Shown: positions 17,032 to 25,614 of the stretch, one piece after another
Layout of the letters: every line of letters starts with the position of its first letter
How positions within the stretch are numbered: position 1 is the first letter of the stretch
NCBI GenBank assembly: GCA_023100825.1
Contig: CP095846.1
Coordinates: 4,030,001-4,094,000 of the forward strand
Length of the DNA stretch: 64,000 bases
Reading direction: 5' to 3'
From: Nocardioidaceae bacterium SCSIO 66511
GTDB taxonomy: Bacteria > Actinomycetota > Actinomycetes > Propionibacteriales > Nocardioidaceae
Program-made: the position numbers and the translations under genes
The notes under the pieces: generated by a model
The model's input: only the letters and a program-made list of their open reading frames with translations
Databases searched by the model: none
Told to the model about the DNA's origin: nothing

Positions 17032-17051
17032 GTTTCGCTTGGAGGCGAAAC
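17032..17051. promoter_or_regulatory. Dyad abutting the regulator start, with the ribosome site in its loop
   Basis: GTTTCGC (17032-17038) and GCGAAAC (17045-17051) form a perfect 7-base inverted repeat whose 6-base spacer contains most of the TTGGAGG ribosome site, and the ATG follows at 17052. In DNA it fits an ArsR operator; in mRNA it could fold over the ribosome site. It sits between the divergent MFS and regulator genes. Confidence 0.55.
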
Positions 17052-18011
17052 ATGGGCCATTGGAAGATCGACACCGAGGCTCTTGCACGTGGCCGGTTCG
17101 CCGTGTCGCCGCTCGCCGAAACCGTCGCGTCGATCCTCGCCTTGCGCTCGCGGCGCAAACATCCCGGGCTCGAGGACTGGCAACGGGCAAACCAACACGC
17201 GTTCCGCGAGTTCGTCGCGGCCGACCCCTTCACGCGTGCCTTTCTCGACGCCGCCTTCCGGCCACGGTGGAACGCCGACTTCGTCGTCGCGCCGCCGCAC
17301 CGTGCTGACCGCACCTTCCACGATGAGCTCCGGCATGTGCGCGAGACGCCACTCGACGTCGCACTGGCCGATCTCGGCACCTCCCGTACCGAGGCGCGGG
17401 GCACGCCGCTCGAGACACCCGAACTGGCAGACCGCTGCGCCGACGTCCTCGAATGGGTGTGGACGCACCTGGTACGCCCCGACTGGACCCGCCGTCGGTG
17501 GATCCTGGAGTCGGACATCGTGGCGCGTACGCACCAGCTCAGCTCACACGGCTGGGCAGCGGCGCTGGAAGGGCTGGGCCCGGGCGTACGTTGGCTCGGC
17601 GACGGTCGACTGCGGATCAACGCCTTCGACAACCCGCCGCGCGAGATCTCGGACGCCGAGCTGATCTTCGTCCCGGTCACGCCCCGACACGGCTGGGTCG
17701 GCTGGGACGAGCCGCACCGGTACACGCTGATCTACCCGTCGTCGGGGGTCCTCGCCAGTCCCGAACGGGATGCGACGCCGACGGCGCTGCGACGCCTGAT
17801 CGGCCCGGCGCGAGCGAGCGTCCTCGCGCTACTCGACGCGCCCAAGTCGACCAGCCAGCTCGTTGCACTCACCGGGTACACACTCGGCTCGGTCGGCGGG
17901 CATCTGCGGGTCATGCTCGATGCCGGTCTCGTACGCCGCAGCCGCTCGGGACGCTCAGTGCTCTACTACCGCACTCCGCTCGGGGAGGAGCTGGTCGACG
18001 CAAACCCGTGA
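17052..18011 (+). CDS. ArsR-type winged-helix regulator with long N-terminal domain
   Basis: This 319-residue protein has its winged helix-turn-helix at the C terminus (RASVLALLDAPKSTSQLVALTGYTLGSVGGHLRVMLDAGLV, residues about 250-300, then a YYRTPLGEEL wing). The 240-residue N-terminal domain (beginning with WKIDTEALARGRFAVSPLAE) matches the DUF5937-type sensor region common in actinobacterial ArsR-like regulators. It is divergent from an MFS transporter, and a dyad touches its start codon, so it is probably an autoregulated repressor of that efflux gene. The ligand is unknown; no metal-binding cysteine cluster is present. Confidence 0.87.
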   Translation: MGHWKIDTEALARGRFAVSPLAETVASILALRSRRKHPGLEDWQRANQHAFREFVAADPFTRAFLDAAFRPRWNADFVVAPPHRADRTFHDELRHVRETPLDVALADLGTSRTEARGTPLETPELADRCADVLEWVWTHLVRPDWTRRRWILESDIVARTHQLSSHGWAAALEGLGPGVRWLGDGRLRINAFDNPPREISDAELIFVPVTPRHGWVGWDEPHRYTLIYPSSGVLASPERDATPTALRRLIGPARASVLALLDAPKSTSQLVALTGYTLGSVGGHLRVMLDAGLVRRSRSGRSVLYYRTPLGEELVDANP

Positions 18012-18028
18012 GCCGCCATCATGGACGC

Positions 18029-18958
18029 ATGGCGACTCCGATCATCCTCGACTGCGACCCCGGCCACGACGACGCGCTGGCCATCCTGCTCGCGTACGCG
18101 AACCCAGCAGTCGATCTGCGGGCGATCACGACCGTCGCCGGCAACCAGACGCTGGCCAAGGTGACCGAGAACGCCCGCAAGGTGGCGACGCTGGCCGGCA
18201 TCACGGACGTACCGATCGCCGCGGGTGCCGATCGACCTCTGGTTCGCGACCTCGTGGTTGCGCAGGACGTACACGGTCGCACCGGTCTCGATGGCGCCGA
18301 CCTACCCGAAGCGCGAGTGCCGCTGAACAGCATGTCAGCCACAACCCTGATGGCGCAGGCGATCGAGACCTCCGACCGCCCTGTCACCCTCGTACCGACC
18401 GGGCCGCTGACCAACATCGCACAGCTGCTCCGCGCGCACCCGAGCACCGCAGACCGCATCGAGCAGATCGTCTGGATGGGCGGCAGCACCTCGCACGGGA
18501 ACGTCACTCCGTTCGCGGAGTTCAATGCCTTCGCCGATCCCGAAGCGGCGTCGGAGGTGTTCGCATCCGGTGTGCCCGTCACGATGATCGGGCTCAACGT
18601 CACGCATCAGGCGCTCGCCACCGACGAGATCATCGCCCGAATCCGTGGCCTGGGCAGCGACCTGACCACGACGATCGCCGACCTGCTCGACTTCTTCGCC
18701 TCCACGTACAAGCAGATCTGGAACCTCCCCGCCCCTCCCGTGCACGACGCCGTGGCGGTTGCCAGGGTCATCGAGCCCGCGCTCGTCGAGTGCAGCAAGA
18801 CCGCCATCTCGATCGAAACCGCAGGCGAGTTCACCGCCGGAGCCACTGTGGTCGACATTTACGAGCGCACCGGCCGACCACCCAACGCGTACGCGGGGGT
18901 GGCCGTTGACGTCGAGCGGTTCTGGGAGCTGCTGATCGACGCCCTCGCGACCTACTGA
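18029..18958 (+). CDS. Inosine/uridine-preferring nucleoside hydrolase family protein
   Basis: This 309-residue enzyme hydrolyses the N-glycosidic bond of ribonucleosides for base salvage. The calcium-binding signature DCDPGHDDALAILLA is at residues 8-22; VPTGPLTNIAQ near 130, WMGGST and the NVTHQ segment near 190, and PPVHDAVAVARV near 235 complete the active site. The frame is open further upstream, but the ATG at 18029 places the DxDxxxDD motif at its usual position. It is the first of a run of same-strand genes with short gaps (6 bases to the next). Confidence 0.93.
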   Translation: MATPIILDCDPGHDDALAILLAYANPAVDLRAITTVAGNQTLAKVTENARKVATLAGITDVPIAAGADRPLVRDLVVAQDVHGRTGLDGADLPEARVPLNSMSATTLMAQAIETSDRPVTLVPTGPLTNIAQLLRAHPSTADRIEQIVWMGGSTSHGNVTPFAEFNAFADPEAASEVFASGVPVTMIGLNVTHQALATDEIIARIRGLGSDLTTTIADLLDFFASTYKQIWNLPAPPVHDAVAVARVIEPALVECSKTAISIETAGEFTAGATVVDIYERTGRPPNAYAGVAVDVERFWELLIDALATY

Positions 18959-18964
18959 GCCGCC

Positions 18965-19393
18965 ATGTCCACCGGTTGGAGTGAGTCGACGCGAGGGCTG
19001 TTCACGCTGCCCTCGGGTCGTGCCGTACGTGGTCGCGGACTGCGCCATGGCCTGCCGGCCGGCCAGCGTCCGACCTACGGGGTGTACCTACTCGGCCGCC
19101 GGCCCCCGCCGGTCGACTGGGAGACCGACTGGATCCGCTGGCCGGACTTCTGGCTGCCGACTGATCGCGCCGCAGCCCGCGCCGCGCTCCAAGAGACCTG
19201 GCGCCGGGCAGAGCACGAACGCGTCGAGCTCGCCTGCGGCGGCGGCATCGGGCGTACCGGCACAGCGCTCGCCTGTTTGGCCGTCATAGACGGTGTTCCT
19301 CCGACCGATGCGGTTGAGTACGTACGCGCGCATTACCACCCGAAAGCGGTCGAAACACCGTGGCAGCGACGCTACGTGCATCGGTTCGGCTGA
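18965..19393 (+). CDS. Protein-tyrosine-phosphatase-like Cys phosphatase
   Basis: This 142-residue protein has the CxxxxxR phosphate loop ELACGGGIGRTGTAL near residue 90 and an upstream Asp in WPDFWLPTDR that could be the general acid. The His that precedes the catalytic Cys in classical HCx5R phosphatases is Ala here. The C-terminal YVRAHYHPKAVETPWQRRYV is conserved in actinobacterial relatives as I know them. It may act on phosphotyrosine, phosphoinositide or small phosphoesters; the substrate is unknown. It lies 6 bases after the nucleoside hydrolase gene. Confidence 0.8.
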   Translation: MSTGWSESTRGLFTLPSGRAVRGRGLRHGLPAGQRPTYGVYLLGRRPPPVDWETDWIRWPDFWLPTDRAAARAALQETWRRAEHERVELACGGGIGRTGTALACLAVIDGVPPTDAVEYVRAHYHPKAVETPWQRRYVHRFG

Positions 19394-19415
19394 CGCCGTA
19401 TGACAGGCTCGCCGC

Positions 19416-20006
19416 ATGGCTTCCACCGACCCGAAGACTGTCCTGCACCGCTATCTGCAGAGCGCACGCGAGACGATGGTGTGGAAGCTCGACGGACTCC
19501 GCGAGTACGACGTACGTCGGCCGCTCACCCCGACCGGCACCAACCTGCTCGGGCTGGTCAAACACCTGACCGGCGTCGAGTTCGGCTACTTCGGCGCGAC
19601 GTTCGATCGCCCGTACGAGGGCCCGATCCCGTGGCTGACCGAAGATGCCGAGGACAACGTCGACATGTGGGCGACTCCCGAGGAGACCCGCGCCGACATC
19701 ATCGGCTCGTACCGCGACGTGTGCCGGCATTCCGATCTGACCATCGCAGACCTCGAACTCGACTCGCCAGGGCGCGTCGAGCCTTGGCCGCCCAAGCGGC
19801 GCGATGTGACGCTGGAGGCGATCCTCGTCCATGTGATCGCGGAGACTAACCGGCATGCCGGACATGCCGACATCATCCGCGAGCTCATCGACGGGGCCGC
19901 AGGCTTGCGGGACGGAGTGAGCAACCTCCCCGACGGCGACCCGGCTTGGTGGGCTCGACACCACGACCGCGTCGAGCAGGCCGCGCGTGCTGCCGAGAAC
20001 CGTTGA
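19416..20006 (+). CDS. DinB/DUF664 family metalloprotein
   Basis: This 196-residue four-helix-bundle protein of the DinB/YfiT superfamily carries the three-His metal site: LVKHLTGVEFGYF near residue 49 and HVIAETNRHAGHADI near 137-150. DinB-fold members include mycothiol-dependent S-transferases and isomerases, so a bacillithiol/mycothiol-linked transferase role is possible in this mycothiol producer, but nothing specific supports it. The gene is 23 bases after the phosphatase gene and ends one base before the PLP dehydratase start. Confidence 0.85.
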   Translation: MASTDPKTVLHRYLQSARETMVWKLDGLREYDVRRPLTPTGTNLLGLVKHLTGVEFGYFGATFDRPYEGPIPWLTEDAEDNVDMWATPEETRADIIGSYRDVCRHSDLTIADLELDSPGRVEPWPPKRRDVTLEAILVHVIAETNRHAGHADIIRELIDGAAGLRDGVSNLPDGDPAWWARHHDRVEQAARAAENR

Positions 20007-20007
20007 G

Positions 20008-20964
20008 ATGACAGCTTTACGGGACCCTGATGCTTCGACGATCGCGGCAGCACAGGCGCGCATCGAGTCGTACGTACGTCCCCTCACGCTTCGCCGGTCA
20101 TCGGTCCTGACCGAGCAGACGGGCGGCACGATGACTCTGGTCCTGGAGAGCGAGCAGCCGACGGGCAGCTTCAAGATCCGTGGTGCCGCGAATGCTGTGT
20201 TGGCGCATCTCGAGCACGGCGTCACCGGATTCACGACGGCGTCGACCGGCAACCATGCAAGGGCTGTAGCGCATCTGTGCAACCAACACCGGGTGCCGTT
20301 ACGCGCGTACGTCTCACGCGATGTGAGCGCCGATCGCGTGCGCTCGCTGAAGGAGTTGTCGGCGACCGTCGACGCGTCCGCAGCGAGCCAGACCGAGGCG
20401 ATCGAGCGTGCGCAGACCTACGCGGCAGAACGCGGCCATGCCTTCGTGCCGCCGTTCGACGACCCGTACGTCATCAGCGGTCAGGGCACCCTCGGGCTCG
20501 ACCTCGCGTCGGCGATTCCCGAGCTCGACGTCGTGGTGGTGCCCGTATCGGGCGGCGGGCTCGCCTCAGGAGTCGCGCTCGCCGTCAAGTCGGCGCTCCC
20601 CCGCGTACGTGTCATCGGCGTCTGCGCCGAGCGGGCACCTGCGATGCGTGCGGCGCTCGACGCCGGACGACCCGTCGAGGTACGTGAGCGTGAGACCGTC
20701 GCCGAATCGCTGCGAGGCGACCTGGGTCCCGACAACCGCCACACGTTCCGGCTGGTGCGCGATCTCGTCGACGAGGTCGTGCTGGTCAGCGAAGACGCAT
20801 TGGTCGACGCGCAGCGGCTGCTCGCGGAAGCCGACGGGGTGGCAGCAGAGGGCGCCGGCGCCGCAGCCACGGCTTTCGTACGCGCCGATCCGCAGGCGTT
20901 CACGGGCCGCTCGGTTGCCGTCATCGTGTCAGGCGCCGCTGACACGACTACTCTGCAGCCGTGA
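20008..20964 (+). CDS. Threonine/serine dehydratase-like PLP enzyme (fold type II)
   Basis: This 318-residue enzyme belongs to the tryptophan-synthase-beta fold. The PLP lysine motif is PTGSFKIRGA near residue 48, the substrate loop STGNHARAVAH near 76, and the phosphate-binding glycine loop PVSGGGLASG near 175. It lacks an ACT regulatory domain, so it resembles catabolic threonine dehydratases, serine racemases or the hydroxyectoine-locus EutB type. The ATG at 20008 is used; its end overlaps the methyltransferase start by 4 bases (GTGA), implying coupling. Confidence 0.87.
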   Translation: MTALRDPDASTIAAAQARIESYVRPLTLRRSSVLTEQTGGTMTLVLESEQPTGSFKIRGAANAVLAHLEHGVTGFTTASTGNHARAVAHLCNQHRVPLRAYVSRDVSADRVRSLKELSATVDASAASQTEAIERAQTYAAERGHAFVPPFDDPYVISGQGTLGLDLASAIPELDVVVVPVSGGGLASGVALAVKSALPRVRVIGVCAERAPAMRAALDAGRPVEVRERETVAESLRGDLGPDNRHTFRLVRDLVDEVVLVSEDALVDAQRLLAEADGVAAEGAGAAATAFVRADPQAFTGRSVAVIVSGAADTTTLQP

Positions 20965-21725
20965 CCAAACGTGCGCTGTCGTTCGGAGCCGTCGCCGATG
21001 CGTACGAGCGATACCGTCCCGGTTACCCGGATGAGCTGGTCGAGGCGGTCATCACATACGACACGGGGCGGCCACGCACCGCACTCGAGATCGGAGCGGG
21101 TACGGGCAAGGCGACCCGCGCATTCGTCAAGCACGGGATCGACGTGCTGGCGACTGAGCGCGACCCCGACATGCTGGCCGTGCTCCGGCGGGAAGTGCCG
21201 GCGGCGGCGACAGCCCAGGCGACGTTGGAGGAACTGTCCGTCACATCGACGTACGATCTGGTCTACGTCGCCGCAGCGCTGCACTGGACGGACCCCGCGA
21301 CGCGCTGGCAACGGATCGCGACACTGCTTCGCCCGGGTGGGACGTTCGCTTCCTTCGGTGGCCCGTTCGAGCTTGCCGACGCTGCCGATCAGCGGGCACT
21401 CGATGAAGCCCGCAGACCCTACGTTGCTGACGATGCGATCAACCCGCCGGTCGGCGACTGGAGCGACGCCGAGATGCGTTGGCCGGGGTCCGAGCTCGAG
21501 CGTACCGACCTGTTCGCCGACGTACGCCAGGTCGTGATCGAGCGCAGCTTCACGACGTCGGCCGACGACTACGTCGCACACCTCGCGACGATCTCGGCGT
21601 ATCTGCAGCTGCCGCCCGCCGAACTCGCCGCGTTGCTCGATGCGTGCCGTCGGGCGCTACCCGAGACGGTCGAGGTCTCGGCGGACGTCGACCTCCACCT
21701 CGCGCGGCGCGCCGGCCCGGGCTGA
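20961..21725 (+). CDS. Class I SAM-dependent methyltransferase
   Basis: This 254-residue protein has a Rossmann SAM-binding domain: motif I ALEIGAGTGKATRAF near residue 38, an acidic residue after strand 2 (TERDPDML), and LVYVAAALHWTDP near 95, the form seen in UbiE/Methyltransf_11-type small-molecule methyltransferases. The N terminus FGAVADAYERYRPGYPDEL is typical of this group. Start is GTG at 20961 overlapping the preceding stop. The acceptor is unknown. Confidence 0.9.
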   Translation: MTKRALSFGAVADAYERYRPGYPDELVEAVITYDTGRPRTALEIGAGTGKATRAFVKHGIDVLATERDPDMLAVLRREVPAAATAQATLEELSVTSTYDLVYVAAALHWTDPATRWQRIATLLRPGGTFASFGGPFELADAADQRALDEARRPYVADDAINPPVGDWSDAEMRWPGSELERTDLFADVRQVVIERSFTTSADDYVAHLATISAYLQLPPAELAALLDACRRALPETVEVSADVDLHLARRAGPG

Positions 21726-21802
21726 TTCGCACCCTGCCGTACGAGACGCATCATCGCCGTGTCAGCGTTGGATCGTGGACTAGTAGGAGGTTGATCCGGG
21801 GC

Positions 21803-22573
21803 ATGGCGTACTTCGAACGCAGGAGTGACTCGTCGTTCCTGGCGACGGACCACGTCGGAGGAGCGTGGGACACCGCCACGCAACACATCGCTCCCGCACT
21901 CGGCCTGATGGCCCATGTCATCGAAACCGACCGCGACCGACGTCGCGACGACGGCCTTGTCATCGGGCGGCTTTCGTACGACATCTTGGGCACGGTGCCC
22001 GTTGAGCTCGTCGAGACCGATGTGCGGGTCCTACGACCAGGTCGCACCATCGAGCTGGTCGAGGCGACGATGCGTCACGGTGGCCGCGAGATCGTGCGGC
22101 TCCGCGCCTGGCTGATGCAGCCCCGAGACACGGCAGAGCTCGAAGGCACGCACTTGCCGCCGATTCCGTCGCCCGACGAGATGCCGCCGTGGGACGGAAC
22201 CTCCGTGTGGCCGGGCGGATTCATCGAGTCGACCGAGGCCCGCCGGATCGAGCACGAGCCGGGGCGCGCTTCGTACTGGGTACGTACGAAGCTGCCACTC
22301 GTCGCCGACGAGGAGGCCAGCCGCCTGTCTCGTACCGTCGGCCTGCTCGACATCGCGAACGGCATGGCCGTACGCGCGAATCCGCGTGAGGTCATGTTCC
22401 CGAACCTCGACCTCACAGCGCACTTCTTCGGCGAACCCCGCGGGGACTGGGTCGGCTTCGACACAACCGTCTCGTTCGGCGTCAACGGCATCGGCCTCAC
22501 CAGCAGCGTCATCCATGACGTCGACGGTCCGATCGCGACGACGAACCAGATCCTGACCGTTCGCCCGCTGTAG
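21803..22573 (+). CDS. Acyl-CoA thioesterase family protein (double hot-dog, TesB-like)
   Basis: This 256-residue protein resembles actinobacterial thioesterase family proteins with two hot-dog repeats: an N-terminal half (AYFERRSDSSFLATDHVGGAW, then LSYDILGTVPVELVETDVRVLRPG) and a C-terminal half ending SSVIHDVDGPIATTNQILTV. The DITAHFFGEP-type segment of TesB is seen as LDLTAHFFGEPRGDWVGFDT, including the catalytic-type Asp. It would hydrolyse acyl-CoA to free acid and CoA. ATG at 21803 is preferred; AGGAGG lies 12 bases upstream. Confidence 0.85.
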   Translation: MAYFERRSDSSFLATDHVGGAWDTATQHIAPALGLMAHVIETDRDRRRDDGLVIGRLSYDILGTVPVELVETDVRVLRPGRTIELVEATMRHGGREIVRLRAWLMQPRDTAELEGTHLPPIPSPDEMPPWDGTSVWPGGFIESTEARRIEHEPGRASYWVRTKLPLVADEEASRLSRTVGLLDIANGMAVRANPREVMFPNLDLTAHFFGEPRGDWVGFDTTVSFGVNGIGLTSSVIHDVDGPIATTNQILTVRPL

Positions 22574-22583
22574 CGACGTCGGT

Positions 22584-23540
22584 TCAGTCGACTTCCGGTG
22601 TCTCGGCGCCGTCTCGTTCGTCGCGATCGGCCCATTCGAGCAACGGTGCGATGTCGAAGACGGCCTGGTCGATGCCGTGGTGGAGGTCACCCAGCTCCGC
22701 GTACCTCGCCGGCATCGTGTTGATCGTGAAGTCCTCCGGACGCACGTCGTCGATCTCGTCCCACCGCACGGGCGCTGACACACGGGCGTCGGGCACACCG
22801 CGCACGGAGTACGCGCAAGCGATCGTGTGGTCGCGGGCGTTCTGGTTGTAGTCGACGAACAACGCGGTCGGGTCGCGGTCCTTGCGCCACCAGGTCGTCG
22901 TCACCTCATCGGGAATCCGTCGCTCCACCTCCCGGGCGAACGCCAGCGCTGCCCGGCGTACGTCGGTGAACCCGTGTTCGGGGACGATCCGGACGTACAC
23001 GTGCATGCCGCGGCCGCCGGTCGTCTTCGGCCACCCGGTTGCGCCCAGCTCGTCGAGGACCTCGTGCACGACGTGTGCCACCCGCTGAACTGTCGCGAAA
23101 TCGCAGTCGGGCATGGGATCCAGGTCGATGCGCCACTCGTCCGGGATCTCGACATGTGCACGTCGGCTGTTCCACGGATGAAACTCGACGGTCGACATCT
23201 GTACCGCCCAGAGCACCTGCGCGACGTCGGTGACGCACAGCTCGTACGCATGTCTCCTGTACCGCGGGAACTCAACTCGCACGGTCTCGATCCAAGGCGG
23301 CGCGCCTGCGGGTACGCGCTTCTGATGTACCTTGTCGCCGCTGATGCCGGTCGGGAAGCGATGCAGCATGCACGGGCGCTCCCAAAGCGCGTTGACGATG
23401 CCGTCGCCGACCGTCAGGTAGTAGTCGATCAAGTCATGCTTGGTCGCACCGATCTGCGGGAAGTAGATTCGCTCGGGATTGGTCACCCGCACCACGTACG
23501 GCCCGACCTCGATCTCGATCGGGTCTCCCGCCTTCGCCAT
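22584..23540 (-). CDS. Stand-alone LigD-type polymerase/primase domain protein
   Basis: This 318-residue archaeo-eukaryotic-primase-fold protein matches the polymerase domain of bacterial NHEJ ligase D. Diagnostic parts are WIDLDP-type RIDLDPMPDCDF near residue 137 (metal-binding Asp pair), KTTGGRGMHVYVRI near 172, and the third Asp in FVDYNQNARDHTIACAYS near 225. No ligase or nuclease domain is fused, and neither Ku nor a ligase gene is adjacent. Mycobacteria carry comparable stand-alone PolD/Prim-PolC proteins with roles in gap filling and excision repair. A DNA or RNA gap-filling polymerase role is inferred. Confidence 0.93.
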   Translation of the reverse strand: MAKAGDPIEIEVGPYVVRVTNPERIYFPQIGATKHDLIDYYLTVGDGIVNALWERPCMLHRFPTGISGDKVHQKRVPAGAPPWIETVRVEFPRYRRHAYELCVTDVAQVLWAVQMSTVEFHPWNSRRAHVEIPDEWRIDLDPMPDCDFATVQRVAHVVHEVLDELGATGWPKTTGGRGMHVYVRIVPEHGFTDVRRAALAFAREVERRIPDEVTTTWWRKDRDPTALFVDYNQNARDHTIACAYSVRGVPDARVSAPVRWDEIDDVRPEDFTINTMPARYAELGDLHHGIDQAVFDIAPLLEWADRDERDGAETPEVD

Positions 23541-23681
23541 CGTGCCATCCTGCCATCCCTGGACAGCTCATGTGGGTGACGCGACGGCGGCGAGATGGGT
23601 TGGGACCCAGGGCGATCCCCGATGCGGCTGACCGTTCGCACCCGCGATGCTCGGGTTGAGTCAACGATCACAGGGGGCGAA

Positions 23682-24797
23682 ATGAAACGAGCACAGTTGG
23701 CGATCGCGGCAGTCACGACGACCTTGGCGGTGATCGCATCGGGTTCGGTGGCCGGGGCATCTCCCGATCGCGACCACGACGCGGGCCTGCATCGTCAGTT
23801 GGATGAGCTAGTGGCCGTAGGCGCCGTTGGCGCGGTGGCAGAGGTACGCGACGGCGACAACGTGTGGCGCAGCGCCAGCGGTGTCGCCGAGATAGGCAAA
23901 CACAGAGGCGTACCTGTTCATGGCCGGTTCCGGATCGGAAGCATCACCAAGACGTTCCTTGCCACGGTAGTGCTGCAGCTCGCCGATGAGCACCGCCTCC
24001 GGCTGGACGACTCGATCGAGAAATGGCTGCCCGGGACGGTCCCCGATGGTCGCGCCATCACGATTCGACAGCTGCTCGACCACACGAGTGGTCTGTACGA
24101 CTTCCAGCACACGCTGACGATGCCGCCGAGTCCTGCGTTCCTCGACTACCGCTGGCGGACCTGGACCGCCGATGAGCAGATCCATCGCGCGCTAGCGAAT
24201 CCTCCGACGTCCGACAAGCCAGGTTCGGAGTTCTCCTACTCCAACACTGGTTACCTGCTGCTCGGCCAGATCGTCGAGCGGGCCACGGACAGCTCGTACG
24301 GTGACGAGATCAAACGTCGGATCATCCGACCCTTGAAACTGCACGACACGTCGCTGCCCGGTACGTACCCGCGAATCCGCGGACCGCACCCGCACGGGTA
24401 CGTTCCGGTGAACGACGGAAGTGGGCTTCGCCTCGTCGACTTCACCGAGATGAACCCGTCGCTGTTCGGCGCTGCCGGCGAGATGATCTCGTCGACGAAG
24501 GATCTCAACACGTTCTTCGACGCATTGCTCGAAGGGCAGCTGCTCCCTCGTCACCTGCTCGACGAGATGAAGGTGCCCGGCGACGAGGATGCGACTTACG
24601 GGCTCGGGTTGGCATGGCACACCACCACGTGCGGCGTACGCGTTTACGGCAACGACGGTGACGCGGTGGCGTACGAAGCCTGGTCGTACGCCACCGAGGA
24701 CGGACACCGACAAGCGACCGTCGCGGTCACCCACGGCCTGAAGCACGACATCGACGACGCCGTCGATGCGTTCCTGGACGAGGCCTTCTGCGACTAG
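23682..24797 (+). CDS. Secreted serine hydrolase, class C beta-lactamase/D-Ala-D-Ala carboxypeptidase family
   Basis: This 371-residue protein starts with a signal peptide (MKRAQLAIAAVTTTLAVIAS, likely cleavage after VAGAS). The catalytic SxxK is in IGSITKTFLATVVLQL near residue 88, and the YxN motif is in EFSYSNTGYLLLG near 190. The third KTG-like box is replaced by a GNDGDAVAY-type segment, common in esterase or carboxypeptidase members. It probably acts on peptidoglycan stem peptides or an ester outside the membrane. An in-frame ATG upstream at 23595 would bury the signal peptide, so 23682 is used. Confidence 0.9.
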   Translation: MKRAQLAIAAVTTTLAVIASGSVAGASPDRDHDAGLHRQLDELVAVGAVGAVAEVRDGDNVWRSASGVAEIGKHRGVPVHGRFRIGSITKTFLATVVLQLADEHRLRLDDSIEKWLPGTVPDGRAITIRQLLDHTSGLYDFQHTLTMPPSPAFLDYRWRTWTADEQIHRALANPPTSDKPGSEFSYSNTGYLLLGQIVERATDSSYGDEIKRRIIRPLKLHDTSLPGTYPRIRGPHPHGYVPVNDGSGLRLVDFTEMNPSLFGAAGEMISSTKDLNTFFDALLEGQLLPRHLLDEMKVPGDEDATYGLGLAWHTTTCGVRVYGNDGDAVAYEAWSYATEDGHRQATVAVTHGLKHDIDDAVDAFLDEAFCD

Positions 24798-24831
24798 ATG
24801 GTTGCGAGACGTCGCTGTCGTTCGAAGTAGG

Positions 24832-25164
24832 CTACGTGCGCGGTGCGTACATGATGACGGCGACGCCGATCAGGCAGATCGCGGCGCCGGTGAGGTCGTA
24901 GCGGTCAGGTTTGAAACCGTCGAGGAACATTCCCCAGGCCAGCGAGCCGGCGACGAAGACGCCACCGTAGGCGGCGAGGATGCGACCGAAGTTCGGGTCG
25001 GGCTGGAAGGTCGCCACGAACCCGTACGCACCGAGGGCGAGGATCCCGCCGAGCACCCAGAGGACGCCGCGGTGTTCACGTACGCCTTGCCAGACGAGCC
25101 AAGCACCGCCGATCTCGGCGATCGCGGCCACGACGAACAGCAGGATGGAACGGGTGATCGTCAT
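24832..25164 (-). CDS. YnfA family small membrane protein (UPF0060)
   Basis: This 110-residue protein has four hydrophobic helices and the family hallmarks [38 protein letters not shown] and FDLTGAAIC-like [20 protein letters not shown]. YnfA proteins belong with the DMT/SMR-like group; some relatives affect drug or metal tolerance, but the function is unsettled. It is third in a probable operon behind the MerR gene (36-base gap), which suggests it may be an efflux component induced together with them. Start at 25164 (MTITRS) is the family-like one; 25173 is also in frame. Confidence 0.92.
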   Translation of the reverse strand: MTITRSILLFVVAAIAEIGGAWLVWQGVREHRGVLWVLGGILALGAYGFVATFQPDPNFGRILAAYGGVFVAGSLAWGMFLDGFKPDRYDLTGAAICLIGVAVIMYAPRT

Positions 25165-25200
25165 GGGAGGCAACGTAGTCGACGTACGTACCGCGCCGCG

Positions 25201-25608
25201 TCAGCTCACGACTCGGTTCGGTGGCGTGTCCAACGGGAGCGGGCAGGTCGGGTCATGCGCGCAGGTCAACAGGTCGTCGCACTCCGCGTCGAGCGCCGCC
25301 TGCAGGGTGTGCGCGACGATCGTGAGGTCGGCGATCTGCTCCTCGATTGCGCGGAGCTTCTCGACCGCACGGTTGCGTAGATCTCCCGCATCGCGCCGGC
25401 GGTTGTCGAGCAGTTCGCCTACCTCGTCCAGGCTGAAGCCGAGCCGCTGGGCGGCGCGGATGACCCGGACGACGGTCACGGTCTCGTCCGGATACAGTCG
25501 ATGACCGCCGAGACTTCGCTGCGGGTCGGCGATCAGGCCACGGCGCTCGTAGTAGCGCAATGTCTGCACGTTCACGCCCGCGGCTCGGGCTACCTCACTG
25601 CTGCGCAT
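25201..25608 (-). CDS. MerR family regulator, heavy-metal-like
   Basis: This 135-residue regulator has the N-terminal winged helix MRSSEVARAAGVNVQTLRYYERRGLI, the coiled-coil dimerisation helix and a C-terminal loop with three cysteines, ECDDLLTCAHDPTCPL near 110-125, laid out like the metal-binding loop of MerR/ZntR. The Cys that completes the mercury site of classical MerR in the helix before the coiled coil (near residue 82) is absent here (DNRRRDAGD), so the ligand may differ. It lies 6 bases after the small Cys protein gene, and the operon promoter carries a MerR operator, so it is probably an autoregulated activator. Confidence 0.9.
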   Translation of the reverse strand: MRSSEVARAAGVNVQTLRYYERRGLIADPQRSLGGHRLYPDETVTVVRVIRAAQRLGFSLDEVGELLDNRRRDAGDLRNRAVEKLRAIEEQIADLTIVAHTLQAALDAECDDLLTCAHDPTCPLPLDTPPNRVVS

Positions 25609-25614
25609 CGTGCC

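Noticed and set aside
15795-17534. Long N-terminal extension of the MFS gene
   Set aside because: It would run through the divergent ArsR-type gene; the GTG at 16994 yields a standard MFS N terminus.
17453-18028. Upstream extension of the nucleoside hydrolase gene
   Set aside because: It overlaps the ArsR-type regulator out of frame; the DxDxxxDD motif sits at its normal position only with the start at 18029.
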